Shown here piece by piece: positions 26,377-34,910 of a DNA stretch of 64,000 nucleotides. The stretch spans positions 1,426,001 to 1,490,000 of the forward strand of contig NZ_CP032514.1 in NCBI RefSeq assembly GCF_003606385.1, read 5' to 3'. A program made the translations under genes and the position numbers. Source of the DNA: Actinomyces lilanjuaniae. Its GTDB lineage: Bacteria; Actinomycetota; Actinomycetes; Actinomycetales; Actinomycetaceae. Numbering within the stretch: the stretch's first letter is position 1; every line of letters starts with the position of its first letter. A model generated the notes under the pieces. The model ran no database searches, was not told the origin of the DNA, and worked only from the letters and a program-made list of their open reading frames with translations.

Positions 26377-28134
26377 GTGTCCGCCGCTGCCGCCCCGGGG
26401 CCGTCCTCGGAGGGCGTGGTCCAGCAGGCCAGGGAGGCGGTCCGCGTCCTGCGGGAGGAGCTGGGTGGTCTGTACCTTCCCTACGACCTGGCTGGCACGG
26501 CCGGGGCACTCAGGTGTCGCGACCGGGTCCGCGACCAGCTCGGTGACTACGTCCTGCCCCGCCTGGCCAGTGCCGACGCCCCGCTCCTGGCCGTCGTCGG
26601 CGGCTCGACAGGTGCGGGCAAGTCCACGCTAGTGTCCTCCCTGGTGCGTCAGCCCGTCGCCGCCTCCTCGCCGATCCGTCCCACGACGCGCCGCCCCATG
26701 CTCCTGCACGCCCCCGACGACGCCGCGTGGTTCGAGGGCGGACGCGTCCTGGGGTCCCTGGCCCGACTGCGGGTCGATCCACACGCTCCTGCCACTCCGC
26801 CCGGCGGGCACACGCCCCGCGAGCTGGAGCTGCGCTCCTGCGAGGCCCTGCCCGAGGGCCTGGCGCTGGTGGACGCGCCGGACGTGGACTCCCTGGTCGA
26901 GGACAACCGGGACCTTGCCGCCACGCTCCTGTCCGCCGCCGACCTATGGGTCTTTGTCACCACGGCCTCCCGCTATGCTGACGCCGTCCCCTGGGAGCAC
27001 CTGCGCGAGGCGGCCCTACGGCAGATCACGGCTGCCGTCGTGCTCGACCGGGTCCCGCCCGGGGCCGGTGAGCAGGTGGAGACGGACCTGCGGCACCGGC
27101 TGGAGGCGGCAGGGCTAGGAGGCTCTCCCGTCTTTACCCTCCCCGAGACTGCCAGGGATGCCGAGGGCCTCCTGCCCGGTGAGGTAGTGCTGCCGGTGCG
27201 CCGCTGGCTGGAGGCACTCGCAGCCGACGAGCAGATCAGGAGGAACCTGGCCCGCAGGACCGTCGTGGGCGCGCTGGGCCACGCCCTGGGGGAGTGCGAC
27301 CGGCTGTGCGCGCACCTGGAGGTCCAGGAGCGCCAGCACGACGCCCTCGTCCACGTGGCTGTCTCGCGCCACCGTGAGGCCCTGGAGCGGGTGGAGCGGG
27401 TTACCGCGGACGGGTCGATGCTGCGCGGGGAGGTCCTGGCCCGCTGGCAGGACCTTGTCGGCACCGGTGACCTCCTGCGGTCCCTGGAGGGGAGGGTGGG
27501 GCGCCTGCGGGACCGAGTCTCCGCCCTGCTACGCGGGCGGCCTGTGTCGGCAGACCGGGTCGAGGAGGCCGTTGAGTCCTCCCTGACGGCCCTTCTCATC
27601 GCTGAGAGCCGACGTGCTGCCTTGGAGGTCGAGCAGGACTGGCTCAGGCAGGACTGCGCCTGTCGCCAGCGTGTCCGTGCCCTGGAGCAGCTGGAGGCCG
27701 AGGAGGATCTGGCGCTGCGTGCCGCAGAGGTGGTCCGCCAGTGGCAGGGTGACGTCTTGGCGCTTGTTCGCTCGGAGGGCTCCGACCGCCGTGTCACGGC
27801 TCGGCTGGTCTCCCTGGGGGTCAACGGCGTCGGCGTGGCGCTCATGATCGTGGTCCTGGCCCACACTGGCGGGCTCACCGGGGCGGAGGTGGGTATTGCC
27901 GGAGGAACGGCCCTGGTGGCACAGCGGCTCCTGGAGGCCGTCTTCGGCGACCAGGCTCTGCGGACTATGACGGTGCGGGCTCGTGCTGACCTGGCTCGGC
28001 GCTGCGAGGAGCTGCTCGGTGCCCAGGAGCAGGTCTTTACCGGGACGCTGGCGCCTCCCAGCCCGGGAAGCGCCCTGCTGCACGGTAGTGTCGAGACCTG
28101 CCGCGCTAGCGCCGCCCTTCTGGAGCAGGCATGA
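26377..28134 (+). CDS. Dynamin-like membrane GTPase, first of a pair
   Basis: A 585-residue GTPase with P-loop GGSTGAGKST near residue 76 and a G3 motif VDAPDVDS. A long helical middle (residues 280-480) is followed by two hydrophobic segments (LVSLGVNGVGVALMIVVLAH and VGIAGGTALVAQRLLEAVF), a layout like dynamin-like or YfjP-type membrane GTPases. These families remodel or protect membranes; the role here is not known. GTG 26377 follows the hisS stop by six bases, and the stop overlaps the second GTPase (ATGA), so the pair is likely made together. Confidence 0.72.
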   Translation: MSAAAAPGPSSEGVVQQAREAVRVLREELGGLYLPYDLAGTAGALRCRDRVRDQLGDYVLPRLASADAPLLAVVGGSTGAGKSTLVSSLVRQPVAASSPIRPTTRRPMLLHAPDDAAWFEGGRVLGSLARLRVDPHAPATPPGGHTPRELELRSCEALPEGLALVDAPDVDSLVEDNRDLAATLLSAADLWVFVTTASRYADAVPWEHLREAALRQITAAVVLDRVPPGAGEQVETDLRHRLEAAGLGGSPVFTLPETARDAEGLLPGEVVLPVRRWLEALAADEQIRRNLARRTVVGALGHALGECDRLCAHLEVQERQHDALVHVAVSRHREALERVERVTADGSMLRGEVLARWQDLVGTGDLLRSLEGRVGRLRDRVSALLRGRPVSADRVEEAVESSLTALLIAESRRAALEVEQDWLRQDCACRQRVRALEQLEAEEDLALRAAEVVRQWQGDVLALVRSEGSDRRVTARLVSLGVNGVGVALMIVVLAHTGGLTGAEVGIAGGTALVAQRLLEAVFGDQALRTMTVRARADLARRCEELLGAQEQVFTGTLAPPSPGSALLHGSVETCRASAALLEQA

Positions 28135-29894
28135 GCACCTCCGTGACGGCAGGCAGCCTGGGCGCCAGTCTGGATACTGCGCTGGCAGGACTGGAACGCG
28201 TGGCTGTCCTGAGCCAGGAACTGGGGCTGGAGGCAGAGACGGCTGAGGTCCGCGCACTGCTGGAGCGCGTAGACCAGCGCCGCCGTCTGGCAGCCGAGAC
28301 CACTGTCGTCGCCCTCATGGGTCCCACCGGCTCAGGCAAGTCCTGCGTCCTCAACGCCCTGGCAGGAGCCGCGGTCGCCTCTACGGCGGTGACCAGGCCC
28401 ACGACCACTGAGCCTCTTGCCCTCCTGCCCGCCCAGGAGACCGGAGGGGTACGGGTGGAGGAGATCACAGAGCTCATGGACTGGCTGAGCGTGGGTCAGC
28501 GTGTCCAGGCGTCCAGGGAGGCAGTTGACAGGCTGGGTCCGCACACCGTGCTGCTGGACCTGCCCGATATCGATTCTGACGAGCCGGCCCACCGCCGTGT
28601 CGCCGAGCACCTGGCGGGCATGGTAGACGTGCTGGTGTGGGTCCTGGACCCGCAGAAGTACGCCGACGGGGTCATCCACCACGAGTTCCTGGCTCCGATG
28701 GCGGCCCACGCCGAGGTCACGCTGGTCGCTCTCAACCAGGTGGATCGGCTGGACGCCCAGTCTGTCGAGCCGGTCCTGGCCGACCTGCGCCGTCTGCTTG
28801 ACCAGGAGGGCCTGGACAGTGCTGAGGTGCTGCCACTCAGCGCGCTCACCGGTGCGGGTGTCGAGGCGCTGGGCAGCTGGGTGCGGCAGGCGGCGGCTGG
28901 GCACACTGCGGCGACCCTGCGCCTGGCTGCTGACACACGGGCCCTGGCAGCCGGGCTCCGTGAGCGGCTGTTCGGCAGCGGAGGTACCGGGGCGGACAGT
29001 ACTGGTGGTGCAGCCGGTTCCGGGGATAACGTGAGGGAGCGGCAGATAAGAGCCGAGGCCGACCTGCGCCAGGCTGCAGCCGTGGCTGCTGGCGTGGACG
29101 CCGTGGCTGAGGCGGTCCGGGGCTCCTATGTGCACCAGGCTCGCGCCAGGGTGGGGTGGCCGCCCCTGGGCTGGTTGGAGCGGCTACGTCATGACCCACT
29201 GACAGCGCTGCACCTAGGGAGGGTCGCTGGGAGGGTCGCTGTCCGTTCTGGTACCTCCTCCGGGTCTGTCACTACTGCCAGCACCACCGGTAGTCCTCGG
29301 GTAGGACAGACCGCCCTACCTGTGCCACGTACGTCCCTGCCTCAGGCAGGACCAGCCGCACTGGCCGCCCTGCAGACCGCCGCGCACTCCTGGTGCCTGG
29401 CGTCCTGCGCCGCTCTTCCCGGGGAGGTGAAGGCTGACATCGTCGAGCGCAGCGACCAGAGGGCGGCAGCGCTTGCCCCCGCCCTGGACCAGGCGGTAGC
29501 TTCCACCGACCTGGAGCAGCGCCACCTGCCCTTCTGGTGGTCCCTGGCTAGGATGCTTCAGTGGTTGCTGGGGTCTGCTGCTCTGGTCGGGGGTCTGTGG
29601 CTGGTGGTTGGCCACATTGTTGAGACCAACCTGCCCGTGGTTCTTGACCCGCCCCGCTGGGGGCAGGTGCCCTGGCCCGTCGTCCTGCTGCTGGGTGGTC
29701 TAGGACTGGGGGTGCTGCTGGCCCTGCTGGCTGGGTTCGCAGCCTCGTGGCAGGCCCGACGGCGTGGTCGCAGAGTCCTCGCACGGCTGCACCGGGCTAC
29801 TAGCTCCGTGGTACGGCAGCGACTGGTTCTGCCCCTGCGCCAGGAGCGTGCCCGCTGGGAAGAGCTGAGGGCACTGCTTGAGGACCTGTCCTGA
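28131..29894 (+). CDS. Dynamin-like membrane GTPase, second of a pair
   Basis: A 587-residue GTPase with P-loop GPTGSGKSC near residue 63, G3 LDLPDIDSD and a clear G4 NQVDRLD. Two C-terminal membrane helices (WLLGSAALVGGLWLVVGHIV and VVLLLGGLGLGVLLALLAGF) end in a basic amphipathic tail. The P-loop ends in Ser-Cys, not Ser/Thr-Thr, which is tolerated in this family. It is coupled to the first GTPase by a four-base overlap. Paired dynamin-like proteins (DynA/DynB, IniA/IniC) are known in actinobacteria, and this pair resembles that arrangement; the family link is inference. Confidence 0.72.
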   Translation: MSTSVTAGSLGASLDTALAGLERVAVLSQELGLEAETAEVRALLERVDQRRRLAAETTVVALMGPTGSGKSCVLNALAGAAVASTAVTRPTTTEPLALLPAQETGGVRVEEITELMDWLSVGQRVQASREAVDRLGPHTVLLDLPDIDSDEPAHRRVAEHLAGMVDVLVWVLDPQKYADGVIHHEFLAPMAAHAEVTLVALNQVDRLDAQSVEPVLADLRRLLDQEGLDSAEVLPLSALTGAGVEALGSWVRQAAAGHTAATLRLAADTRALAAGLRERLFGSGGTGADSTGGAAGSGDNVRERQIRAEADLRQAAAVAAGVDAVAEAVRGSYVHQARARVGWPPLGWLERLRHDPLTALHLGRVAGRVAVRSGTSSGSVTTASTTGSPRVGQTALPVPRTSLPQAGPAALAALQTAAHSWCLASCAALPGEVKADIVERSDQRAAALAPALDQAVASTDLEQRHLPFWWSLARMLQWLLGSAALVGGLWLVVGHIVETNLPVVLDPPRWGQVPWPVVLLLGGLGLGVLLALLAGFAASWQARRRGRRVLARLHRATSSVVRQRLVLPLRQERARWEELRALLEDLS

Positions 29895-29998
29895 CGTGGC
29901 CTCGGGGCCATGACCGGCTAGGCGACGTCGAAGGACAGCGTGAGTGCCCAGGGACGTGCCCTGAAGTTACTCCTGGCGCCCAAGGGAGATAGCGACGG

Positions 29999-31612
29999 TC
30001 ATGCAGGCTGTTCCTCCGGGGCGACCGTCTCTGTGGACTCGACTGCCTCGGCCAGGGCCGTGCCCAGGCCGTCGTAGATGTTGACGACGGTGTTCACGCC
30101 ACGTTGGCGCATGGCCTCGGCCTCGTCGTCGTACCCGGCGACCGCCAGTACCTGGCCCTCGAAGCTGGACCGCTCCAGCCAGTCCAGGACGTGGAGGTTG
30201 GCGCCCGGCTCCGGCATGGCCAGGACCGCCGTGGAGGCATGGACCGCGTCGAGCTTGTCCCAGAAGTCCTGGTCCGTCGCGTCGGCCTCCAGGACGTTGA
30301 GGCCCTGGGCGGCCAGCCCGGCGACCTTGGCGGCGTCGTTGTCGATGCCGAGCACGCCGACCTGGCCGTCCTGGGTCAGACGCGCGTAGGTGGCTCGTCC
30401 CACACGGCCCATTCCGAAGATAACCGTACGCACGCCGGTAAGGTCCAGCGGGCGCTCTGAGGGGTGGAGGAAGGAGGGCGGCCGGTGGGGCAGGGCCTGG
30501 GTCATCCAGCGCACCAGCCTGGCCGGGTTGTGGTTGACGACTCCCGAGACGACAAAGGACAGGGCCAGTGTCAGGCTGACTGCAGCCGTCCACTCCTCGC
30601 CCAGGAGCGAGTGGTCAACGGCGACAGCCACGACGATGAGAGCGAACTCGGAGTAGGCGGTCATGGCCAGGCCGGTGACCACGGCGGTGCGTCGGCGCAT
30701 CCGTTCCAGCCGCACGACCACGGTGTAGACCATGGCTCTGACCGGCATGAGCAGCAGGAGGGCAACGGCCAGGACGACGGCGCCCGGGCCGGGCAGGCCC
30801 TCCATGCCGATGGATAGGAAGAATCCCACCAGGAGGAGCTCCTTGATGGTGAACAGGGCGCTGGAGAGCTCCTTGGCCGCAGGGTGGGAGGCAAGAAGCA
30901 CTCCCATGATGAGTGCCCCCAGGTCGCCGTCGACACCCAGGATGGAGAAGAGCAGGTACCCGGGAAGAAGGGCCGTGGAGATGCCGAAGAGCGTGCGCAT
31001 CTCCCGGTGGTCGATGTGGTCGAGCACGCTGCCCAGGATCCTGGCTCCCGGCCACAGCAGCACCAGGCACAGTGCCCAGGGCGAGGGCCGCTGGCCCGAG
31101 GCCACCGTCATGTACAGGACTGCGGCGATGTCCTGGACGACAAGCACACCGATGGCGATGCGGCCGTACAGTGCGCCCAGGTCGTCGCGGTCCTCAAGAA
31201 GTTTGACGACGACGACCGTGGAAGAGAAGGACAGGGCGAAGCCCAGGGCCACGACACCACCGGGCGTGACTACCCCGATCTGCAGCCCCAGGAGGACCAG
31301 GCTGTAGACGAGCGCGGTTCCCAGGAGAGACAGGATCAGGATCGTGGCTACGGCAGTGCCCACCACCTCCCGCCTAGCCAGAGCGCGCAGGTCTACCTTC
31401 AGGCCGATCATGAACAGCAGCACCGCCACCCCGACGTCTCCGAGCACCTCGATGGCCTCCAGGTGGGGCGTACCCGAGGCACCCAGCACGAATCCGGCGG
31501 CCAGGAAGCCGACCAGGGGCGGCAGGCGCAGGAGCGTCGCCGTGAATCCCAGGAGGACGACGGCGAGCAGGTAGATGGCAGGAACAATGGACAGCGCAGT
31601 GTCTGGGGTCAC
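29999..31612 (-). CDS. CPA2-family (KefB-like) cation/proton antiporter with TrkA-N domain
   Basis: A 537-residue protein. Residues 1-380 hold about 12 membrane segments of the monovalent cation:proton antiporter-2 type, with LLFMIGLKVDLRALARREVV and ALSFSSTVVVVKLLEDRDD. The C-terminal domain begins with a Rossmann nucleotide site, TVIFGMGRVGRATYARLTQD, typical of TrkA-N/KTN gating domains. It likely exports K+ or Na+ in exchange for protons. GTG 31612 follows an AAAGG site and gives the natural membrane start; the upstream in-frame extension is rejected. It is convergent with the GTPase pair. Confidence 0.85.
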   Translation of the reverse strand: MTPDTALSIVPAIYLLAVVLLGFTATLLRLPPLVGFLAAGFVLGASGTPHLEAIEVLGDVGVAVLLFMIGLKVDLRALARREVVGTAVATILILSLLGTALVYSLVLLGLQIGVVTPGGVVALGFALSFSSTVVVVKLLEDRDDLGALYGRIAIGVLVVQDIAAVLYMTVASGQRPSPWALCLVLLWPGARILGSVLDHIDHREMRTLFGISTALLPGYLLFSILGVDGDLGALIMGVLLASHPAAKELSSALFTIKELLLVGFFLSIGMEGLPGPGAVVLAVALLLLMPVRAMVYTVVVRLERMRRRTAVVTGLAMTAYSEFALIVVAVAVDHSLLGEEWTAAVSLTLALSFVVSGVVNHNPARLVRWMTQALPHRPPSFLHPSERPLDLTGVRTVIFGMGRVGRATYARLTQDGQVGVLGIDNDAAKVAGLAAQGLNVLEADATDQDFWDKLDAVHASTAVLAMPEPGANLHVLDWLERSSFEGQVLAVAGYDDEAEAMRQRGVNTVVNIYDGLGTALAEAVESTETVAPEEQPA

Positions 31613-31794
31613 GATCACCTTTCCCGGTTCCGTACCGGTGTCTCCTCCGGTGCATCCCGGTTGGGGAAGCAGTGAAGACAAGGAAGACAAGCTGGAGCCA
31701 GTCTACCCCGGGTACGGAAGTGACTAGTACCGGGCTCGGAGGTGCTCGCAGGCCGTCTGCCCTGAGCGGCCCCGGGGCGGCAGCGCAGCAGGGC

Positions 31795-34260
31795 TCAGCG
31801 CGCGTCGCGGTTTCCCCGGTAGCCTCCACCCCGGTTGCCGCCGAAGCGACTGGAGCCGCGGTCGTCGCGTCCGGAGCGGTACCCCCTGTCGCGGTCCTCC
31901 CAGCGGCGGCGGGGTCGCTCGTCGCGGTCCCAGCCTCGTGAGCCTCTACCTGACTGGCCGTCGCGGCCAAAGCCCCGGCGCCCCTCACGGTCGCGGTCCT
32001 CCCAGCGGCGGCGGGGTCGCTCGTCGCGGTCCCAGCCTCGTGAGCCTCTACCTGACTGGCCGTCGCGGCCAAAGCCCCGGCGCCCCTCACGGCTGCCGGG
32101 TCCTGACCACCCGTGCCCCGGACCCTCGTCAGGGCGGATCCTCAGCTCGCGTCCGCTCACGGTCGCCCGGCCGATGACGTCAAGCTGGTCAGGTGTCAGC
32201 TCGGTGTGGACCGTAACCAGGGAGAAGGACTGGAGGATGTCGATCTTGCCGATGGCGGATCCGTCAATGCCGCCCTCGTTGGCTAGTGCCCCCACAATGG
32301 CGCCTGGCATGACGCGGTCACGGTGACCGACCTCGAGACGGTAGACCGTGCCCGGTCCCTCAGGCTCGCGACGCCCGCCTCTGGTCGCGCCACGCCTGGT
32401 GTCGGACCGGTCCCTGCGGTGGCGGTCGTCGCGTCCGCCCTCGAAGGAGGCTGACACGAAGGCGCCGTCGGAGTCGAGGCTCTCCTCCCGGGAGCCCCGT
32501 GTCGCACGGTGGCTGGGGGAGCCGCGGTCCCCGTCGTCACGGCGAGCGGGTCCCTCGTCACCGACGGCCAGCGCGACCAGGGTGGCTGCCAGCTCCTGGG
32601 TGGTGGTGCCCAGGTCCTCGGCCGTGGAGGCTACCAGGGGCAGGTAGGCGTCCAGACGTCCTCGCTGGTGACGGGAGCGTGCCCGCTCCAGCAGGGTGCG
32701 GGCACGGTGCTCGGAGACGTCGGCCGGGGAGGGCAGGGTGATCTCCTCTAGACGCGTCCCGGTCAGCCGCTCGATCTGACGCAGCTTGCGCTTCTCCTTC
32801 GGCGTCAGGAAGGTGACCGCCTCTCCGTGGCGTCCCGCCCTGCCGGTACGACCGATGCGGTGCACGTAGGCCTCGGCCTCTCGGGGGACGTCAAAGTTGA
32901 CTACGAGCCCGATGCGGTCCACGTCAAGGCCTCGAGCGGCGACGTCAGTGGCGACAAGCACGTCCAGGGTGCCTGAGCGCAGCCGCTCGACTAGGCGCTC
33001 CCGCTCCCGCTGGGGTACGTCCCCGGAGATGGCGGCAGCCTGGATACCTCGGCCCGCCAGCTCGATGGCGACGTCCTCTGCAGTGGACTTGGTACGTACG
33101 AAGACGATCGCCGCCTGGGCCTCCGTGACCGCCAGGACACGGGAGACGGCACCGATCTTGTGACGGAAGGGGACGACGGCGTAGGTCTGGCGGACGGTGG
33201 CGACGGTGGAGGCGGGGCGTGAGACCTCCACCTGGACGGGCTCGTGAAGGTGCTGACGAGCCACCTCCTGAATGGCGGGCGGCATCGTCGCGGAGAACAG
33301 GGCGGTACGGCGCTGCGAGGGCAGGGAGGAGGCGATGGTCTCCACGTCCTCAGCAAAGCCCATGCGCAGCATCTCGTCGGCCTCGTCCAGGACGAAGTAG
33401 CGTACGTCCTCCAGGAGCAGCGCTCCCTTTTCAATGAGGTCGATCACCCGTCCCGGGGTGCCGACCACGACCTGGGCACCGTCCTTGAGCGCGCCGATCT
33501 GGGGGCCGTAGGGCGCGCCCCCGTAGACCGCGACAACGTCCAGGCCCCGGGAGCGGGCGGCCATGTCGGTGAGGGCTTCGGCACTTTGCAGGGCCAGTTC
33601 CCGGGTGGGAGCCAGCACCAGGGCCTGGACCCTGGCGTCACGGGCCTCGACGGTGTCCAGCAGGGGCAGCCCGAAGGCTGCCGTCTTCCCGGTACCGGTC
33701 TGAGCCACGCCGACGACGTCGCGGCCGCCCAGCAGCACCGGGATCGCCTCCCTCTGGATGGCGGTAGGAGTGGTATAGCCCATGTCGGTGACAGCCTTGA
33801 GCAGGTCGCCCGGAAGTCCTAGGTCAGCGAAGGTGAGCTCCCCTGGGTCTGCGGCCTCGGTGCTCTCGGAGCCCTCCCCGCGGTCCCCACGGTGCTCCTG
33901 AGGAGCAGGAGCAGTGCTTCTCCCGGTTCCCGGCTCCTCGGAGTCCCTGGGACCTCTGTGCTGACCATCCTCCTGGTCATCGGGCCGGTCGTCGTGAAGG
34001 TCGTCGTCATGGGAATCCCTGTCCTCGGGGTTCTCGGGGTCGCGCTCGGGGACGTCTCGCTCGATGTCGTCCTCCTCGTCCTCGTGCTCTACGTCGACAG
34101 GGTCCTCAGGCGAGTCGGAGGAGGCGGGGGTGGCGAAGTCGTCCGGCGAGGTGGCAGAGGTGGCATGGGGGTCATGGCCCTGAGGAGTGGCGATGCCGTG
34201 GCCGGAGGCCTCGGCGGCGAACATAGCGTCGAGGCTCAGTGGCCCGTTGCTGGTTGTCAT
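31795..34260 (-). CDS. DEAD-box ATP-dependent RNA helicase (DeaD/CsdA-like)
   Basis: An 821-residue RNA helicase. An acidic N-terminal extension of about 110 residues precedes the core: Q motif FADLGLPGDLLKAV, motif I AQTGTGKTAAFG, motif II DEADEML, motif III SAT, and motif VI HRIGRTGRAGRHG. Then come a DbpA/CsdA-type RNA-binding domain (YRLEVGHRDRVMPGAIVGAL) and a long Arg/Gly/Asp-rich tail. It likely unwinds structured RNA in ribosome assembly and mRNA decay, often under cold stress. ATG 34260 begins MTTSNGPLSLDAMFAAE. The RGG-like tail contains a 102-bp tandem duplication. Confidence 0.9.
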   Translation of the reverse strand: MTTSNGPLSLDAMFAAEASGHGIATPQGHDPHATSATSPDDFATPASSDSPEDPVDVEHEDEEDDIERDVPERDPENPEDRDSHDDDLHDDRPDDQEDGQHRGPRDSEEPGTGRSTAPAPQEHRGDRGEGSESTEAADPGELTFADLGLPGDLLKAVTDMGYTTPTAIQREAIPVLLGGRDVVGVAQTGTGKTAAFGLPLLDTVEARDARVQALVLAPTRELALQSAEALTDMAARSRGLDVVAVYGGAPYGPQIGALKDGAQVVVGTPGRVIDLIEKGALLLEDVRYFVLDEADEMLRMGFAEDVETIASSLPSQRRTALFSATMPPAIQEVARQHLHEPVQVEVSRPASTVATVRQTYAVVPFRHKIGAVSRVLAVTEAQAAIVFVRTKSTAEDVAIELAGRGIQAAAISGDVPQRERERLVERLRSGTLDVLVATDVAARGLDVDRIGLVVNFDVPREAEAYVHRIGRTGRAGRHGEAVTFLTPKEKRKLRQIERLTGTRLEEITLPSPADVSEHRARTLLERARSRHQRGRLDAYLPLVASTAEDLGTTTQELAATLVALAVGDEGPARRDDGDRGSPSHRATRGSREESLDSDGAFVSASFEGGRDDRHRRDRSDTRRGATRGGRREPEGPGTVYRLEVGHRDRVMPGAIVGALANEGGIDGSAIGKIDILQSFSLVTVHTELTPDQLDVIGRATVSGRELRIRPDEGPGHGWSGPGSREGRRGFGRDGQSGRGSRGWDRDERPRRRWEDRDREGRRGFGRDGQSGRGSRGWDRDERPRRRWEDRDRGYRSGRDDRGSSRFGGNRGGGYRGNRDAR
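31891..32094. repeat. 102-bp tandem duplication in the helicase tail
   Basis: Two near-identical 102-bp units (31891-31992 and 31993-32094) encode a 34-residue Arg/Asp/Gly repeat twice (each containing WDRDERPRRRWEDRDR). The period is 34 codons, so the frame is kept. Such copies can expand or contract by slippage or recombination. Confidence 0.9.
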
Positions 34261-34910
34261 GAAGTTATCCCGTTCTGTCCCGTGAGTGAGACGGGGACTG
34301 CTCTGTGGAGAGTGGGGAGGACCGTGTGTCCTCCGCTCTTGCCGCACCTGACCCACTGCTCCCGCCGCCGCTGCCTGCCCGCAAGCGGGTCCAGGACGGC
34401 TGACGGTTCTACGCACAGGCTCTCGGGTCACCGACGCCACCAGGCGGCGCCGTGGTCCTCCGGACGGGGCACCAGCGCGGATCGCTCCAGTGATGAGGTT
34501 ACGGCAGCCCAGGGAGGGGTTCCACCACCTGGAGCCATGTCACAGGTGAGGTGGGTCTCGGGCCAGGGCGGTTCGTCCGGGTTCGTGTGAGAGGTAATGC
34601 AAGAGAGATGTTGGTGACGCAAAAGTAATATCCTATTTTGCAGTGCTTTCGTCTCCTTGATTCTACTTGCGTGTCCAGATCCTGGTAGGTGACTTCTCTT
34701 ATTTCTGCTGGGCTCCGGGCATTTCTGGTCGTCGTCTCGTGACCTCACTGTGGCCTAGGCTGGTGACGCCACAAGATTCGTGGGATATATCATCACTTTG
34801 ATGCCGGTGGGGCGCGCAGGTGTTCTCAACCCCTTTCCTTGCGGGGCACGTGCCTGCGGCCTGCCGTCCCAACGTCCCTACAGGTCCCCCACAGTGAACG
34901 AGGCCATCTC
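34261..34910. other. 650-bp intergenic region with an AT-rich patch
   Basis: Divergent gap between the helicase and a secreted protein, with no supported gene. Bases about 34600-34700 are clearly AT-richer than the flanks and contain, on the minus strand, TAGGAT/TATTAC hexamers that could drive the helicase with a 5' leader of over 300 bases. On the plus strand GATATATC near 34785-34791 is a good -10 candidate for the secreted protein. Confidence 0.5.

Noticed and set aside
34428..34748. 106-residue minus-strand frame in the 650-bp intergenic region
   Set aside because: No ribosome site, no recognisable domain and atypical composition; the region looks like promoter/leader DNA.
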